Assembly (NCBI GenBank): GCA_013003075.1
Contig: JABDLJ010000037.1
Coordinates: forward strand, 1-33,168
Direction of reading: 5' to 3'
DNA: 33,168 nt
DNA from: Paracoccaceae bacterium
GTDB lineage: Bacteria; Pseudomonadota; Alphaproteobacteria; Rhodobacterales; Rhodobacteraceae
Each line of letters begins with the position of its first letter. Position 1 is the stretch's first letter. The translations under genes and the position numbers were made by a program. The notes under the pieces were generated by a model. That model did no database searches. It saw only the letters and a program-made list of their open reading frames with translations, and was not told where the DNA came from. Below, in pieces: positions 7,687-16,116 of this stretch.

Positions 7687-8490
7687 TCAGCCATCGCTTT
7701 GGGGACGCCTGCGCATCTGAATGGGCGCGAACGGGTCGCTCTGGCGGATCTCTACCTTGCCGGCCTTGGCAAGCTCAAGGCTTGCCGCGAAGGTGGCCGC
7801 CGTGGCCGAGCGCCGGCGCGCGGGGTCGGTCTCCCAGCCCTCGGGCAGAAACGAAGTCAGGTCCGCCCACTCGCCGGCAAAGCCAATGAGGTGCCGCATC
7901 CGGTCCAGCGCCTCTTCCATGGTCAGAACATAGCGCCGATCCATCGTGAAAGGGCGGAATTCATCGCGGGTGCGGATCCGCGCATAGCCCTGCATCAGGT
8001 CCAGAAGCGTCGCCGTGTAGGTGACCCGGCGCACGCGCGTGACGTCCTCGGGAATGCCGCGCGCAAAGAAATCGCGGCCCTTCTGGTCGCGCGCCATCAG
8101 CTTGGCCGCCGCCTCGCGCATCGCCGACAGCCGCTCCAGCTGGAAGGCCAGATGCGCGGCCAGCTCTTCGCCCGACGGACCCTCGTCCGCCGGATCGGGC
8201 GGCAGCAAGAGGCGCGATTTCAAAAACGCCAGCCAGGCCGCCATCACCAGGTAATCGGCTGCAAGCTCGATGCGCAGATCGCGCGCCTGGTTGATGAACG
8301 CAAGGTACTGTTCGGCCAGATGCAGCACCGAGATCTTCCGAAGATCCACCTTCTGCGTGCGCGACATCGTCAAGAGCAGATCGAGCGGGCCCTCGAAACC
8401 GTCGACATCGACGATCAGCGCTTCGGACGCAAGCCGCTCGTGCACCGACACGACCGTCGCGCCCCCGGATGTCTCGTCACTCGGTGTCAT
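7687..8490 (-). CDS. scpA: Segregation and condensation protein A
   Basis: ScpA kleisin, bridging the SMC heads. 267 residues with the family opening DGFEGPLDLLLTMSRTQKVDLRKI (from about 31), the helical LAADYLVMAAWLAFLKSRLLLP segment and a C-terminal winged-helix half ending in KAGKVEIRQSDPFAPIQMRRR. Its start lies inside the nagZ 3' end (14-base overlap), so nagZ, scpA and scpB form one translationally linked unit. There is an N-terminal extension of about 25 residues before the conserved part. Confidence 0.95.
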   Translation of the reverse strand: MTPSDETSGGATVVSVHERLASEALIVDVDGFEGPLDLLLTMSRTQKVDLRKISVLHLAEQYLAFINQARDLRIELAADYLVMAAWLAFLKSRLLLPPDPADEGPSGEELAAHLAFQLERLSAMREAAAKLMARDQKGRDFFARGIPEDVTRVRRVTYTATLLDLMQGYARIRTRDEFRPFTMDRRYVLTMEEALDRMRHLIGFAGEWADLTSFLPEGWETDPARRRSATAATFAASLELAKAGKVEIRQSDPFAPIQMRRRPQSDG

Positions 8491-9493
8491 AAACCTGGCC
8501 CTTCAAAAGCGCCTCAAGCTCGGCCTCGGCGCCCGCAATGTCAATGGACCCTGCCGCCGCGCGAAGCGCAAGCGCGTTCTGGCCGCGCAACTCGGCCTCG
8601 GCGGGCAAATGCCCGGCCTCGGTGGCCACCGCCTGCATCTCGTCCAAAGCGCCATTGCAGTGCAGCACCAGATCGCAACCCGCAGAGATCGCGGCCCGCG
8701 CCCGCTCGGCGCTCGTACCACCAAGCGCCTCCATGTTGATGTCGTCGGTCATCAACAGGCCGGCAAAGCCGATCTCTTGCCGGATCAGCGCGATCATCCG
8801 CGCCGAGACTGTCGCCGCCTGGGTATCCAACGCCGAATAGACCAGGTGCCCGGTCATCGCCAGCGGCAGGTCGGCCAGCGCGCGGAACGGCGCGAAATCG
8901 ACCGCCGAAAGCTCATCGGGGCCGGCACCCACCACGGGCAGCTCTTTGTGGCTGTCGACCTGCCCCCGCCCGTGTCCGGGGATGTGCTTCATCACCGGCA
9001 GGACGCCCGCGGCCAGAAGACCCGTGGCCACCGCGCGCCCGATCTCGGCCACGGGGGCGGGCTCGAAGCCATAACAGCGGTTGCGCAGAAACGGATGGGT
9101 TGCCTTACGCGCCACATCGAGCATCGGCGCGCAGTTGGTGTCGATCCCGAAGCCGCGCAGCTCGGCCCCGATCAGCGCATAGCGCAGATACATCGAGCGC
9201 GCCGCCGCCTCCGGACCGGCCTGTTGCACCTGGGTCAGCGGTGGATGCCAGGCCCGCGCCAGCGGCGGACGAAGCCGCTGCACGCGCCCGCCTTCCTGGT
9301 CGATCAGGATCGGCGCATCGCGGCCCAACGAGGCGCGCAGATCGCCGCATAACCGGCGCAGCTGCGCGGCATCCTCGATATTGCGGGCAAACAGGATAAA
9401 GCCCCAGGGCTGAGCGTCCTTGAAGAACGCCGCCTCGCCCGAGGTCAGGTGCGGGCCCGCGCAGCCGCTGATAAAGGCGCCGGGCCCGGCCAT
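8477..9493 (-). CDS. nagZ: Beta-N-acetylhexosaminidase NagZ
   Basis: Family GH3 glycosidase that removes GlcNAc from 1,6-anhydro-muropeptides in cytosolic peptidoglycan recycling. 338 residues. The substrate-binding and catalytic loop is visible as MKHIPGHGRGQVDSH (Lys169-His170 and Asp180-Ser181-His182), and the nucleophile is in MTDDINMEAL (Asp250/251). IDQEGGRVQRL near residue 64 is also a family mark. No signal peptide, as expected. It follows the SPOR-domain gene by 5 bases and overlaps scpA. Confidence 0.95.
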   Translation of the reverse strand: MAGPGAFISGCAGPHLTSGEAAFFKDAQPWGFILFARNIEDAAQLRRLCGDLRASLGRDAPILIDQEGGRVQRLRPPLARAWHPPLTQVQQAGPEAAARSMYLRYALIGAELRGFGIDTNCAPMLDVARKATHPFLRNRCYGFEPAPVAEIGRAVATGLLAAGVLPVMKHIPGHGRGQVDSHKELPVVGAGPDELSAVDFAPFRALADLPLAMTGHLVYSALDTQAATVSARMIALIRQEIGFAGLLMTDDINMEALGGTSAERARAAISAGCDLVLHCNGALDEMQAVATEAGHLPAEAELRGQNALALRAAAGSIDIAGAEAELEALLKGQVYDTE

Positions 9494-9498
9494 GCCGC

Positions 9499-10443
9499 TT
9501 AGCGGTGGATCACGGGGATGCAGTTGGCGCTGCCGGCCACCAGGACCGCGCAGAACCGCCGCGCATCCGACAGATCCTCATAGCCAACCGCGCGCAACCT
9601 GTAGAAGGTCTTGCCGCCCGCCTTGGCTTCCTGCACCAGCCGCTGCTTGTCACCGAAATAGTCGGCGAACTGCGCTCCCAGCTTGTCCCAGGCCTCGTGC
9701 GCGGCCTCGGGCGTGGGAAAGGCGCCAAGCTGCACCAGGCGCGCGCCGGGCGCGATATCGCCCGGGCCCAGATCCAGCGTGCTGGCGGTCGGCACCGATG
9801 ACACCGATCGCACGCTGACCGTCTGCACCAGGCTTGCCGGCCGGATCATCGGCCGCGGCGACACCGCGACCCCGCGCACCGAAGGCGGCACCAGGCTGGC
9901 GCCGCTGGCCGAGGCCAGAACCACCTGCGCGCCGTTCTCCTGCGCGATTTCCTCGCCCAGAGCCTCGGCGAGCGCCATCTCGATGGCCGAGGCGACAGGG
10001 GCCTCGCCGCCGCCTGTCTCGGCGCTGGGAAGCCCGACCGCGCCGCCAGAGGCCAGCGTGCTGTCTTCCAGTGGATCAGAAGGGATCAGCGCCGCAACCG
10101 GAAGGTCCTCTTCTTCCAGGTTGACCTGCGCAGGGGCCAGAACCACCTGCTCGGTCGGCGCTTCGGCCGCGCCTTCCACGGCGACCCGCGTCACCGACAG
10201 GCCCTGGTATTCGGCCTGCGCGCCGCCGGGATCGACCGGGGCGATCCGCATCGGCCCCTCGATGGCGCGCACGACCGGAACCCCGGCCACATCGCGCACC
10301 AGCAAGGTGTAGCCCCAGTATCCAAGGCCACCGATCAGAACCATCGACAGGACCGCGCCCGTCCAGTTCATCAATGTCGCCACCGACCCCACAAGGGCTT
10401 CGGTGTCGGACTCGTAGTAATCGTCGAAATCAACGTCTGTCAT
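9499..10443 (-). CDS. SPOR-domain inner-membrane protein (FtsN-like)
   Basis: 314 residues: a short acidic cytosolic start (MTDVDFDDYYESDTEALVGS), one membrane helix (about 29-49), a long periplasmic low-complexity Ala/Val/Pro/Glu region, and a C-terminal SPOR domain (about 233-314; ARLVQLGAFPTPEAAHEAWDKL ... FYRLRAVGYEDLSDARRFC). SPOR domains bind glycan strands lacking stem peptides at the division septum, so a septal role is likely. Two Cys (298, 308) near the end could form a disulfide. ATG 10443 is chosen because a GAGG site lies just upstream; a longer frame to 10575 would overlap argS. Confidence 0.88.
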   Translation of the reverse strand: MTDVDFDDYYESDTEALVGSVATLMNWTGAVLSMVLIGGLGYWGYTLLVRDVAGVPVVRAIEGPMRIAPVDPGGAQAEYQGLSVTRVAVEGAAEAPTEQVVLAPAQVNLEEEDLPVAALIPSDPLEDSTLASGGAVGLPSAETGGGEAPVASAIEMALAEALGEEIAQENGAQVVLASASGASLVPPSVRGVAVSPRPMIRPASLVQTVSVRSVSSVPTASTLDLGPGDIAPGARLVQLGAFPTPEAAHEAWDKLGAQFADYFGDKQRLVQEAKAGGKTFYRLRAVGYEDLSDARRFCAVLVAGSANCIPVIHR

Positions 10444-10516
10444 ACCCGCCTCACTGCTCCGCCGGTGCTCTCCGGCGATTATATTGCCTGCGTCATTCGG
10501 CGGCGGTGGCTGTTGA

Positions 10517-12241
10517 TCAGCGCATCTCGTCCGCCGGATGCACGCCAAGAATACCCAATCCTGCAGAAATAACAACGGCTACGGCCCGCGGTAGGGCAAT
10601 TTTCGCCGCTGTTGCATCAGGATCGTCTTCCTGGACAAAGCGCAGTGCGGGATTGTCGTTGCCCCGGTTCCAAAGCGCGTGAAACTCCGAGGCAAGCTCG
10701 TAAAGGTAGAATGCCACCCGGTGCGGTTCGTGATTGCGGGCCGCGATCTCGACCAGCCGGGGCCACTCGGCGATCTTGCGGGCGACGGCGAACTCGGCGG
10801 CATCCTCCAGCTTTGGATGGTCCGAGATCGGCAAGCCGGCCTCTTCGACCTTGCGCAACGCCGACTTGACCCGGGCATGGGCGTACTGGACATAGAACAC
10901 CGGGTTGTCCTTGGACTGCTCGGCCACCTTGTCGAAATCGAAATCGAGCGGCGCGTCGTTCTTGCGCGTCAGCATAACGAAACGGGTGACATCGGCGCCG
11001 ACCATATCGACAACGTCCCGCAGGGTGACGAAGGTTCCCGCGCGCTTTGACATCTTGAACGGCGCGCCGTCCTTGTAGAGCCGCACCAGCTGCGTCAGCT
11101 TGACATCGAGCGGCACAGATCCGTCCGAAAGCGCGCTGACGGCCGCCTTCATGCGCTTGACATAGCCGCCGTGATCGGCACCGAAGATGTCAATCAACTC
11201 GTCATAGTCGCGCCGGATCTTGTCGTAGTGATAAGCGATATCCGGCGCGAAATAGGTCCAGGCGCCGTCGGATTTCTTGATCGGGCGGTCGACATCGTCG
11301 CCATGCGCGGTCGAGCGGAACAGCGTCTGCTCGCGCGGCTCCCAATCCTCGGGCAGCTTGCCCTTGGGCGGCTCCAGCGTGCCGGTATAGATCAGCCCCT
11401 TCTGGTCCAGAAGCGTAATCGCCTGCTCAATCCGGCCCGACCCGTAAAGCGCTTTTTCCGAGAAATAACGGTCCATCGTGATGCCGAGCGCTGCAAGATC
11501 CTCACGGATGAGACCCATCATCGCGTCCGTGGCAAATTCGCGAACCGTCTCCAGCCAGACATCCTCGCCCTTGTCCAGGAACGCATCGCCATAGGCTTCT
11601 TTGAGCGCCTCGCCCACGGCAATCAGGTAGTCGCCGGGATAAAGACCCTCGGCGATCTCGGGGCTCTGGCCGTGCGCCTCGCGGTAGCGTTCATAGGCAG
11701 AGCGCGCCAGCACATCGACCTGCGCACCGCCATCGTTGATGTAGTACTCGCGCGTCACCTCGTAGCCGGCCGACTGCAGCAACTTGGCCAGCGCATCGCC
11801 GAAGACCGCGCCGCGCGTATGCCCGACATGAAGCGGCCCGGTGGGATTGGCCGAGACATACTCGACATTCACCTTCACGCCCGCGCCCATGCCCGAATGG
11901 CCGAAGGCCGGCCCGGCATCGATCGCTTCGGAGACGATATCGTGCCAGAGCGCCGGTGCCAGGTTGATATTCAGAAACCCCGGCCCCGCCACCACGGCGC
12001 TGGCGATCTGCGGATCCTCCATCAGCCGCGCCGCCAGGGCCTCGGCGATCTGCCGCGGCTGAATGTTGGCAGGCCGCGCCAGCACCATCGCGGCATTGGT
12101 TGCCATATCGCCATGCGCGGGATCGCGCGGCGGCTCTACCGCGACCGCGCCGTATGACAGCCCGCCCGGAAGCGCGCCATCGGCCACCATCGCATCCAAC
12201 GTTTCGACGACGGTTGTACGAATTTCCGCAAATAGGTTCAT
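10517..12241 (-). CDS. argS: Arginyl-tRNA synthetase
   Basis: Class I aminoacyl-tRNA synthetase charging tRNA-Arg. 574 residues: N-terminal additional domain ([22 protein letters not shown]), the HIGH signature as HVGH (138-141, in [15 protein letters not shown]), the KMSKS loop as KMSKR (396-400) and a C-terminal DALR anticodon-binding helical domain from about residue 455. The length is normal. It is the first gene of the minus-strand run argS, SPOR, nagZ, scpA, scpB; a 73-base gap with a small CGCCGG/CCGGCG hairpin (10460-10477) separates it from the SPOR gene. Confidence 0.97.
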   Translation of the reverse strand: MNLFAEIRTTVVETLDAMVADGALPGGLSYGAVAVEPPRDPAHGDMATNAAMVLARPANIQPRQIAEALAARLMEDPQIASAVVAGPGFLNINLAPALWHDIVSEAIDAGPAFGHSGMGAGVKVNVEYVSANPTGPLHVGHTRGAVFGDALAKLLQSAGYEVTREYYINDGGAQVDVLARSAYERYREAHGQSPEIAEGLYPGDYLIAVGEALKEAYGDAFLDKGEDVWLETVREFATDAMMGLIREDLAALGITMDRYFSEKALYGSGRIEQAITLLDQKGLIYTGTLEPPKGKLPEDWEPREQTLFRSTAHGDDVDRPIKKSDGAWTYFAPDIAYHYDKIRRDYDELIDIFGADHGGYVKRMKAAVSALSDGSVPLDVKLTQLVRLYKDGAPFKMSKRAGTFVTLRDVVDMVGADVTRFVMLTRKNDAPLDFDFDKVAEQSKDNPVFYVQYAHARVKSALRKVEEAGLPISDHPKLEDAAEFAVARKIAEWPRLVEIAARNHEPHRVAFYLYELASEFHALWNRGNDNPALRFVQEDDPDATAAKIALPRAVAVVISAGLGILGVHPADEMR

Positions 12242-12269
12242 CTGGGCTGGTCCTCGGTTTCGCGACAGG

Positions 12270-12296
12270 CCTATATTTGCGCCGCGGCATCGTCAA
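12270..12296 (-). promoter_or_regulatory. Possible argS promoter
   Basis: On the minus strand TTGACG (plus 12291-12296) is followed after 15 bases by TATAGG (plus 12270-12275), 28 bases before the argS ATG. The spacer is shorter than ideal; otherwise the position suits a promoter for the argS-scpB run. Confidence 0.4.
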
Positions 12297-12452
12297 CGGG
12301 GCGTCGCCAAAGCCGCGCCGCCTTCCGATCCTGGACCGGGCAAGGCCCGAGAAACGCTGCTCGGAACACTGGCCTAAAAGTTCACGCCGCGCAAACCCCG
12401 TAGGCCGGTACAGGTCGATCTGCGGCAAGGCGGGGCGACAGCGCATGGCTCG

Positions 12453-13310
12453 GTGGGCGAGATGTCTTACGCGCCGCGCTCTGAGTTCGTCTCTCGGCCA
12501 GATACGGGCACGGCGGATTTCGCCCGTCTCGGCGCCGCGGTGCTGGCGTTGGCGCATGATCTGGATCTGCGCTGGGATCTGCCGGTCTCGGACGCAGCGC
12601 TGGACGCGGTCAGACAGGCCGGCGAGACCATCGAAAGCGCGCACGCAAGCCGCTGCTGTCCGATCGCACTGCCCAGGCCTGCGGGGCAAGAGCCGGCACC
12701 GGCCCAAAATCATGCGGCGGGTCTGTTAGGCCTCTGCGGCGGCGTCGCTTCCACGTACGCCGCAACGCAAGCCGCAAAAGCGCGTCGGGGCAGCCACGGC
12801 ATGCAGATCGCCGGCGCCGATTGTCCCGGTGCGGCCAATCCCGGCTTTGCCGATCTGCGCGCCCGCGTGGCGGCGATCGGCGCGATTGCGCGCGATCATC
12901 CGCGCCTGAAGACGCACATCTCGGTCTGCCACGCGGCCAAATACACCAGCGGCAACTGCGAAACTTGCGGGAAATGCGTCCGCACCAAGCTGAGCCTCGT
13001 GGCCGCCAGTATCGATCTTCGGCCTTGTTTCGAGGCCATTCCCGACCTTGCCGAACTGGTCGGCGGGCTGAGCGTTCCAAAGCCGCAAGCCGACCGCCGC
13101 AAGCACGCCTTCCTGCCCGGCGCCGGGCACACGATGCCCACCGGGCCGGGGCGCGACGCGCTTGGCGCGCGCATCGATCAGCTTCAGGCCAGCACGGGTC
13201 CGCACCGGCAAGATCTGAGAACCCCCCGAGCGCCCTGCCCCGTTATCCCAGAAGCCGCGCGTGCTCTTGCAGGGCAAACCGGTCGGTCATGCCAGCGATG
13301 TAGTCGCTGA
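12453..13310 (+). pseudogene. Decayed PP-loop/QueC-like ATPase-fold protein remnant
   Basis: An open frame (285 codons from GTG 12453; open from 12378) that looks like the wreck of a nucleotide alpha-hydrolase family protein. Recognisable blocks are LAHDLDLRWDLPVSDAALDAV, then LCGGVASTYAAT at the place of the usual PP-loop SGGVDST (Ser and Asp changed), then IAGADCPGAANPGFADLRARVAAI, and near the end a Cys cluster HISVCHAAKYTSGNCETCGKCVRTKL of the NCxxCxKCxRT type. Between the last two blocks intact relatives, as I recall them, have roughly 100 more residues, so an internal in-frame deletion is likely. The frame then runs 68 bases into the 3' end of dgt on the other strand, suggesting loss of the native stop. 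It sits between argS and dgt. A short but functional protein cannot be excluded. Confidence 0.55.
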
Positions 13311-14406
13311 CGATACGCGCCAGGGCGGTGTCGTCCTTGGCGTCTTCGACATCCTTGCGCCACTGCTTGGGCAGCTCTTCGGGATGGGCCAGAAAGAACG
13401 GAAAGAGCGCGTTGATCACATCCGTCACCTCGGCGCGCATCGCCACCACGTCGGGCGCCCGGTACATGCGCTCGAACAGAAACTGGCGGATCACTTTCAG
13501 ATCCTCGAACACCGGACCCGAGAACCGGATCACGCCGCGCCCGGCCAGCCGCACATCGGTCACCGATTTCGGGTCGATTTCAGCAAGGTTGCGTTCGGCC
13601 ACCGCGATCACATCCTCGACCAGAAGCCCGAAGAACCGGCGCAACGCCTCGTGCCGCCTGCGATAGTAGTTGAGCCCCGGATAGCGCGCATCGACCCGTG
13701 CAAAGCAATCGCCCAGAAGCGGCAATTCGGCCAGCTCGTCTGTGGAAAACAGCTCGGCCCGCAACCCGTCATGCAAATCGTGGTGGTTGTAGGCCACATC
13801 GTCGGCGATCGCGGCCACCTGCGCCTCGGCGCTGGCATGGGTATGCAGTTCAAGGTCGTGTTCGGCATTATAGGCCGCAAGCGCCCAGGGCAGATCGCCG
13901 GTGAGCCGACCGTCGCTGCGCAGCGGCGCAATGGGTCCATTGTGCTTGGCCAGCCCCTCCAGCGTCTCCCAGGTCAGGTTGAGCCCGTCGAACTCGGCAT
14001 AGTGACGCTCCAGCGAGGTGACGATCCGGATCGCCTGGGCATTGTGGTCAAACCCGCCATAGGGCGCCATCAGCGCCGACAGCGCGTCCTCTCCGGTATG
14101 GCCGAAGGGCGTGTGGCCCAGATCATGCGCCAGCGCCAGCGCCTCGGTCAGCTCGCCGTTCAGCCCCAAAGCGCCGGCGATCGTCCGCGCCACCTGCGCC
14201 ACTTCGATCGAATGGGTCAGGCGGGTGCGATAATAGTCGCCCTCGTGCTCGATGAAGACCTGCGTCTTGTGCTTGAGACGCCGGAACGCGCTGGAATGGA
14301 TGATCCGGTCGCGGTCCCGCTGAAAGCACGACCGGAAGGTGCTTTCCTCTTCGCGGTAGCGCCGTCCACGGCTTTCGCTCGCGCGGCTCGCATATGGCTT
14401 TTGCAT
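13243..14406 (-). CDS. dgt: dGTP triphosphohydrolase-like HD protein
   Basis: Deoxyguanosinetriphosphate triphosphohydrolase-like protein of the HD superfamily, trimming dNTP pools to deoxynucleoside and triphosphate. 387 residues from ATG 14406 (MQKPYASRASESRGR); the longer frame from 14463 adds 19 residues that match nothing known. Motifs: FQRDRDRIIHSSAFRRLKHKTQVF, the metal-site HD motif in LALAHDLGHTPFGHTGE, first His in RLTHSIEVAQVAR, and the distal Asp in AIADDVAYNHHDLHD. It is divergent from the erpA-type gene, with 80 bases between the two starts. Confidence 0.92.
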   Translation of the reverse strand: MQKPYASRASESRGRRYREEESTFRSCFQRDRDRIIHSSAFRRLKHKTQVFIEHEGDYYRTRLTHSIEVAQVARTIAGALGLNGELTEALALAHDLGHTPFGHTGEDALSALMAPYGGFDHNAQAIRIVTSLERHYAEFDGLNLTWETLEGLAKHNGPIAPLRSDGRLTGDLPWALAAYNAEHDLELHTHASAEAQVAAIADDVAYNHHDLHDGLRAELFSTDELAELPLLGDCFARVDARYPGLNYYRRRHEALRRFFGLLVEDVIAVAERNLAEIDPKSVTDVRLAGRGVIRFSGPVFEDLKVIRQFLFERMYRAPDVVAMRAEVTDVINALFPFFLAHPEELPKQWRKDVEDAKDDTALARIVSDYIAGMTDRFALQEHARLLG

Positions 14407-14419
14407 CGCCTGCCCGTTC

Positions 14420-14448
14420 TTGCCCAACTGTCCCGCGGCCCATATATA
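14420..14448 (+). promoter_or_regulatory. Divergent promoter region of erpA-type gene and dgt
   Basis: On the plus strand TTGCCC (14420-14425), a 17-base spacer and TATATA (14443-14448) precede the iron-sulfur gene by 38 bases. On the minus strand the same palindromic TATATA is preceded by TGG, an extended -10 reading towards dgt. One element could therefore serve both genes. Confidence 0.5.
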
Positions 14449-14486
14449 CCACCTTGCCCGCAATAAAAACGCCGGAGTGCCCGACG

Positions 14487-14819
14487 ATGGATCTCAACCT
14501 GCCCCCCAAAGTGACCGACCGTGCCTTTGCGCGCCTGGCCGAGATCAATGACGGCGCCGCGGCGCCCAAGGCACTGCGCGTGGCGGTCGAGGGCGGCGGC
14601 TGCTCGGGCTTTCAGTACGACATCAAGCTGGACGATCCGGCCGACGATGACCTCGTTCTGGAAGGCTCTGGCCAGCGGGTTCTGGTCGATGCCGTGTCGT
14701 TGCCGTTCCTTGCCGGCGCCGTGATCGACTTCTCCGAAGAGCTGATCGGCGCGCGGTTCGTGATCGAAAATCCCAACGCGACCTCCAGCTGCGGCTGCGG
14801 CACCAGCTTTTCGATGTAA
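14487..14819 (+). CDS. erpA: ErpA/IscA-type iron-sulfur carrier
   Basis: A-type carrier delivering Fe-S clusters to apo-proteins. 110 residues with the three conserved cysteines: Cys39 in GGGCSGFQY and Cys102/Cys104 in SSCGCGTSFSM. The VDAVSLPFLAGAVIDF segment followed by FVIENPNATSSCGCG is typical of the HesB/ErpA family. ATG 14487 is preceded by GGAG (14474-14477) at 9 bases. Assignment to ErpA rather than IscA or SufA rests on the absence of isc/suf neighbours and on general resemblance, so the symbol is tentative. Confidence 0.85.
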   Translation: MDLNLPPKVTDRAFARLAEINDGAAAPKALRVAVEGGGCSGFQYDIKLDDPADDDLVLEGSGQRVLVDAVSLPFLAGAVIDFSEELIGARFVIENPNATSSCGCGTSFSM

Positions 14820-14983
14820 GGCGCCCCGGCCCGCACTCCGCGGCCTCACGACCCTTCACGTTTGCCGGAGATGCGCCCGCCTCACCGGCTTGTGCGCAGG
14901 TGTGAGCGCGGGTTGCTCCTAAGCTGACCTTCTCACCTCATTTCCGGGCGTGGGGACAAAAAATCTACAACAGGAGCTTTTTC

Positions 14984-15838
14984 ATGAGGACCATTAACCT
15001 GCTGCGGGCCGGCACCGGGCTGGGCGCTATTGTCGGCGTCAGCCTGGCGGCTTCAGCCGCTGCCGCGACAACCCTCAACATTACCGTCATCAACACCCAA
15101 GAGCCCGGCGGGCTAAGCGCCACGCCGGTCTTCACCGCCATCCACGACAGCAGCTATGACGCCTTCGATGCGGGATCGGCCGCCAGCGCAAACCTTGAAG
15201 CCCTCGCCGAGACGGGCGCGACGGGCGGGCTTGCCGCAGATGCGCTTGCCGCGGACGCCGATGCCACCACTACGGTCTTTGCCTCGCCCGCCGGCCCGCC
15301 GCCGGTGCAGCCGGGCGAGAGCGTCTCGCAGATCGTTGACATCACCGCAACCGAGGCGCTGTTTCTCAGCTTCCTTGCGATGGTGCTGCCCTCCAACGAT
15401 ACCTTTGTCGGCAATGACGACCCGCTGGCCTTCCAGCTTTTCAACGATGCCGGCGAATTCCTGGGCGACCGGGTCTTCACGATCACCGGCACGTCGATCT
15501 ATGACGCCGGAACCGAGGTGAACGGGCTGACCGGCTCTGCGTTCGTGGCCGGTCAGGATATCAGCCTCGGCGATCCTGAGGGCGGCGTTGTCGGCCCGGG
15601 ACAGTCCCTGGCCGCCTTTGCCGGCGCGACGCTTGCCACCGGTGATATCCTCGGCGATGCCGACCTGATCGACTTCACCTCACGCCCCTCGGCGTTCAGC
15701 TACCTGACCATTTCGGTCACCGAGATTGCGCCGGTACCGCTTCCCGCAACCGCGCTTCTCATGCTCTCTGGCCTGGGGTTGGCCGGTTTCGGTCTGCGCC
15801 GCACCCGCCGACGCGGAAAGGCCGCTCAGGCCGGCTGA
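14984..15838 (+). CDS. Spondin-domain protein with VPLPA-CTERM sorting signal
   Basis: A 284-residue exported surface protein. A signal peptide (1-28, ending AASAAAA) is followed by a spondin_N-type domain (about 30-248), seen in LNITVINTQEPGGLSATPVFTAIHD, the FDAGSAASANLEALAETG stretch and FLAMVLPSNDTFVGNDDPLAF. The C-terminus is a complete PEP-CTERM-like sorting signal: VPLPA (251-255), a hydrophobic helix and an Arg cluster (RRTRRR), the type handled by a VPLPA-specific exosortase and expected to release or anchor the protein in the envelope. AGGAG (14972-14976) gives a strong start. No exosortase gene is in the window. The gene ends at a tandem stem-loop. Confidence 0.87.
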   Translation: MRTINLLRAGTGLGAIVGVSLAASAAAATTLNITVINTQEPGGLSATPVFTAIHDSSYDAFDAGSAASANLEALAETGATGGLAADALAADADATTTVFASPAGPPPVQPGESVSQIVDITATEALFLSFLAMVLPSNDTFVGNDDPLAFQLFNDAGEFLGDRVFTITGTSIYDAGTEVNGLTGSAFVAGQDISLGDPEGGVVGPGQSLAAFAGATLATGDILGDADLIDFTSRPSAFSYLTISVTEIAPVPLPATALLMLSGLGLAGFGLRRTRRRGKAAQAG

Positions 15839-15840
15839 AC

Positions 15841-15886
15841 GGGGGCCATTAGCCCCCTGCCGGGCGCCTCACCCCTTGGCGCCCGG
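15841..15886 (+). terminator. Tandem stem-loops after the spondin gene
   Basis: Two perfect stems follow the stop codon directly: GGGGGC/GCCCCC (15841-15846 with 15852-15857, 5-base loop) and CCGGGCGCC/GGCGCCCGG (15860-15868 with 15878-15886, 9-base loop). There is no T-run, but two stable stems right after a stop suggest termination or 3'-end protection. Confidence 0.55.
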
Positions 15887-16116
15887 CGCTCTTGGCCTCT
15901 CGCTCGTCAGGTCCGTATCGCGGCACGGCCAGCCTGAAGGACACTTGCGCCACGGCACAATCGCTGAATGCAGCGGGGTCTATGCAGGCCTTTGAACCAA
16001 ACCCCTCAAATCGCCGCAATCATGGCCCTTTTTCGCCAATGCCCGCTGTCTAAAGTCGACTGCGGTCGTGGTGAATACTGTGTAAATGATCGCGTTTTCT
16101 TAGTGTTGTGAGTGCC

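Noticed and set aside
13261..14466. 401-codon plus-strand frame over dgt
   Set aside because: Antisense to a well-supported HD-domain gene; composition is that of a GC shadow frame.
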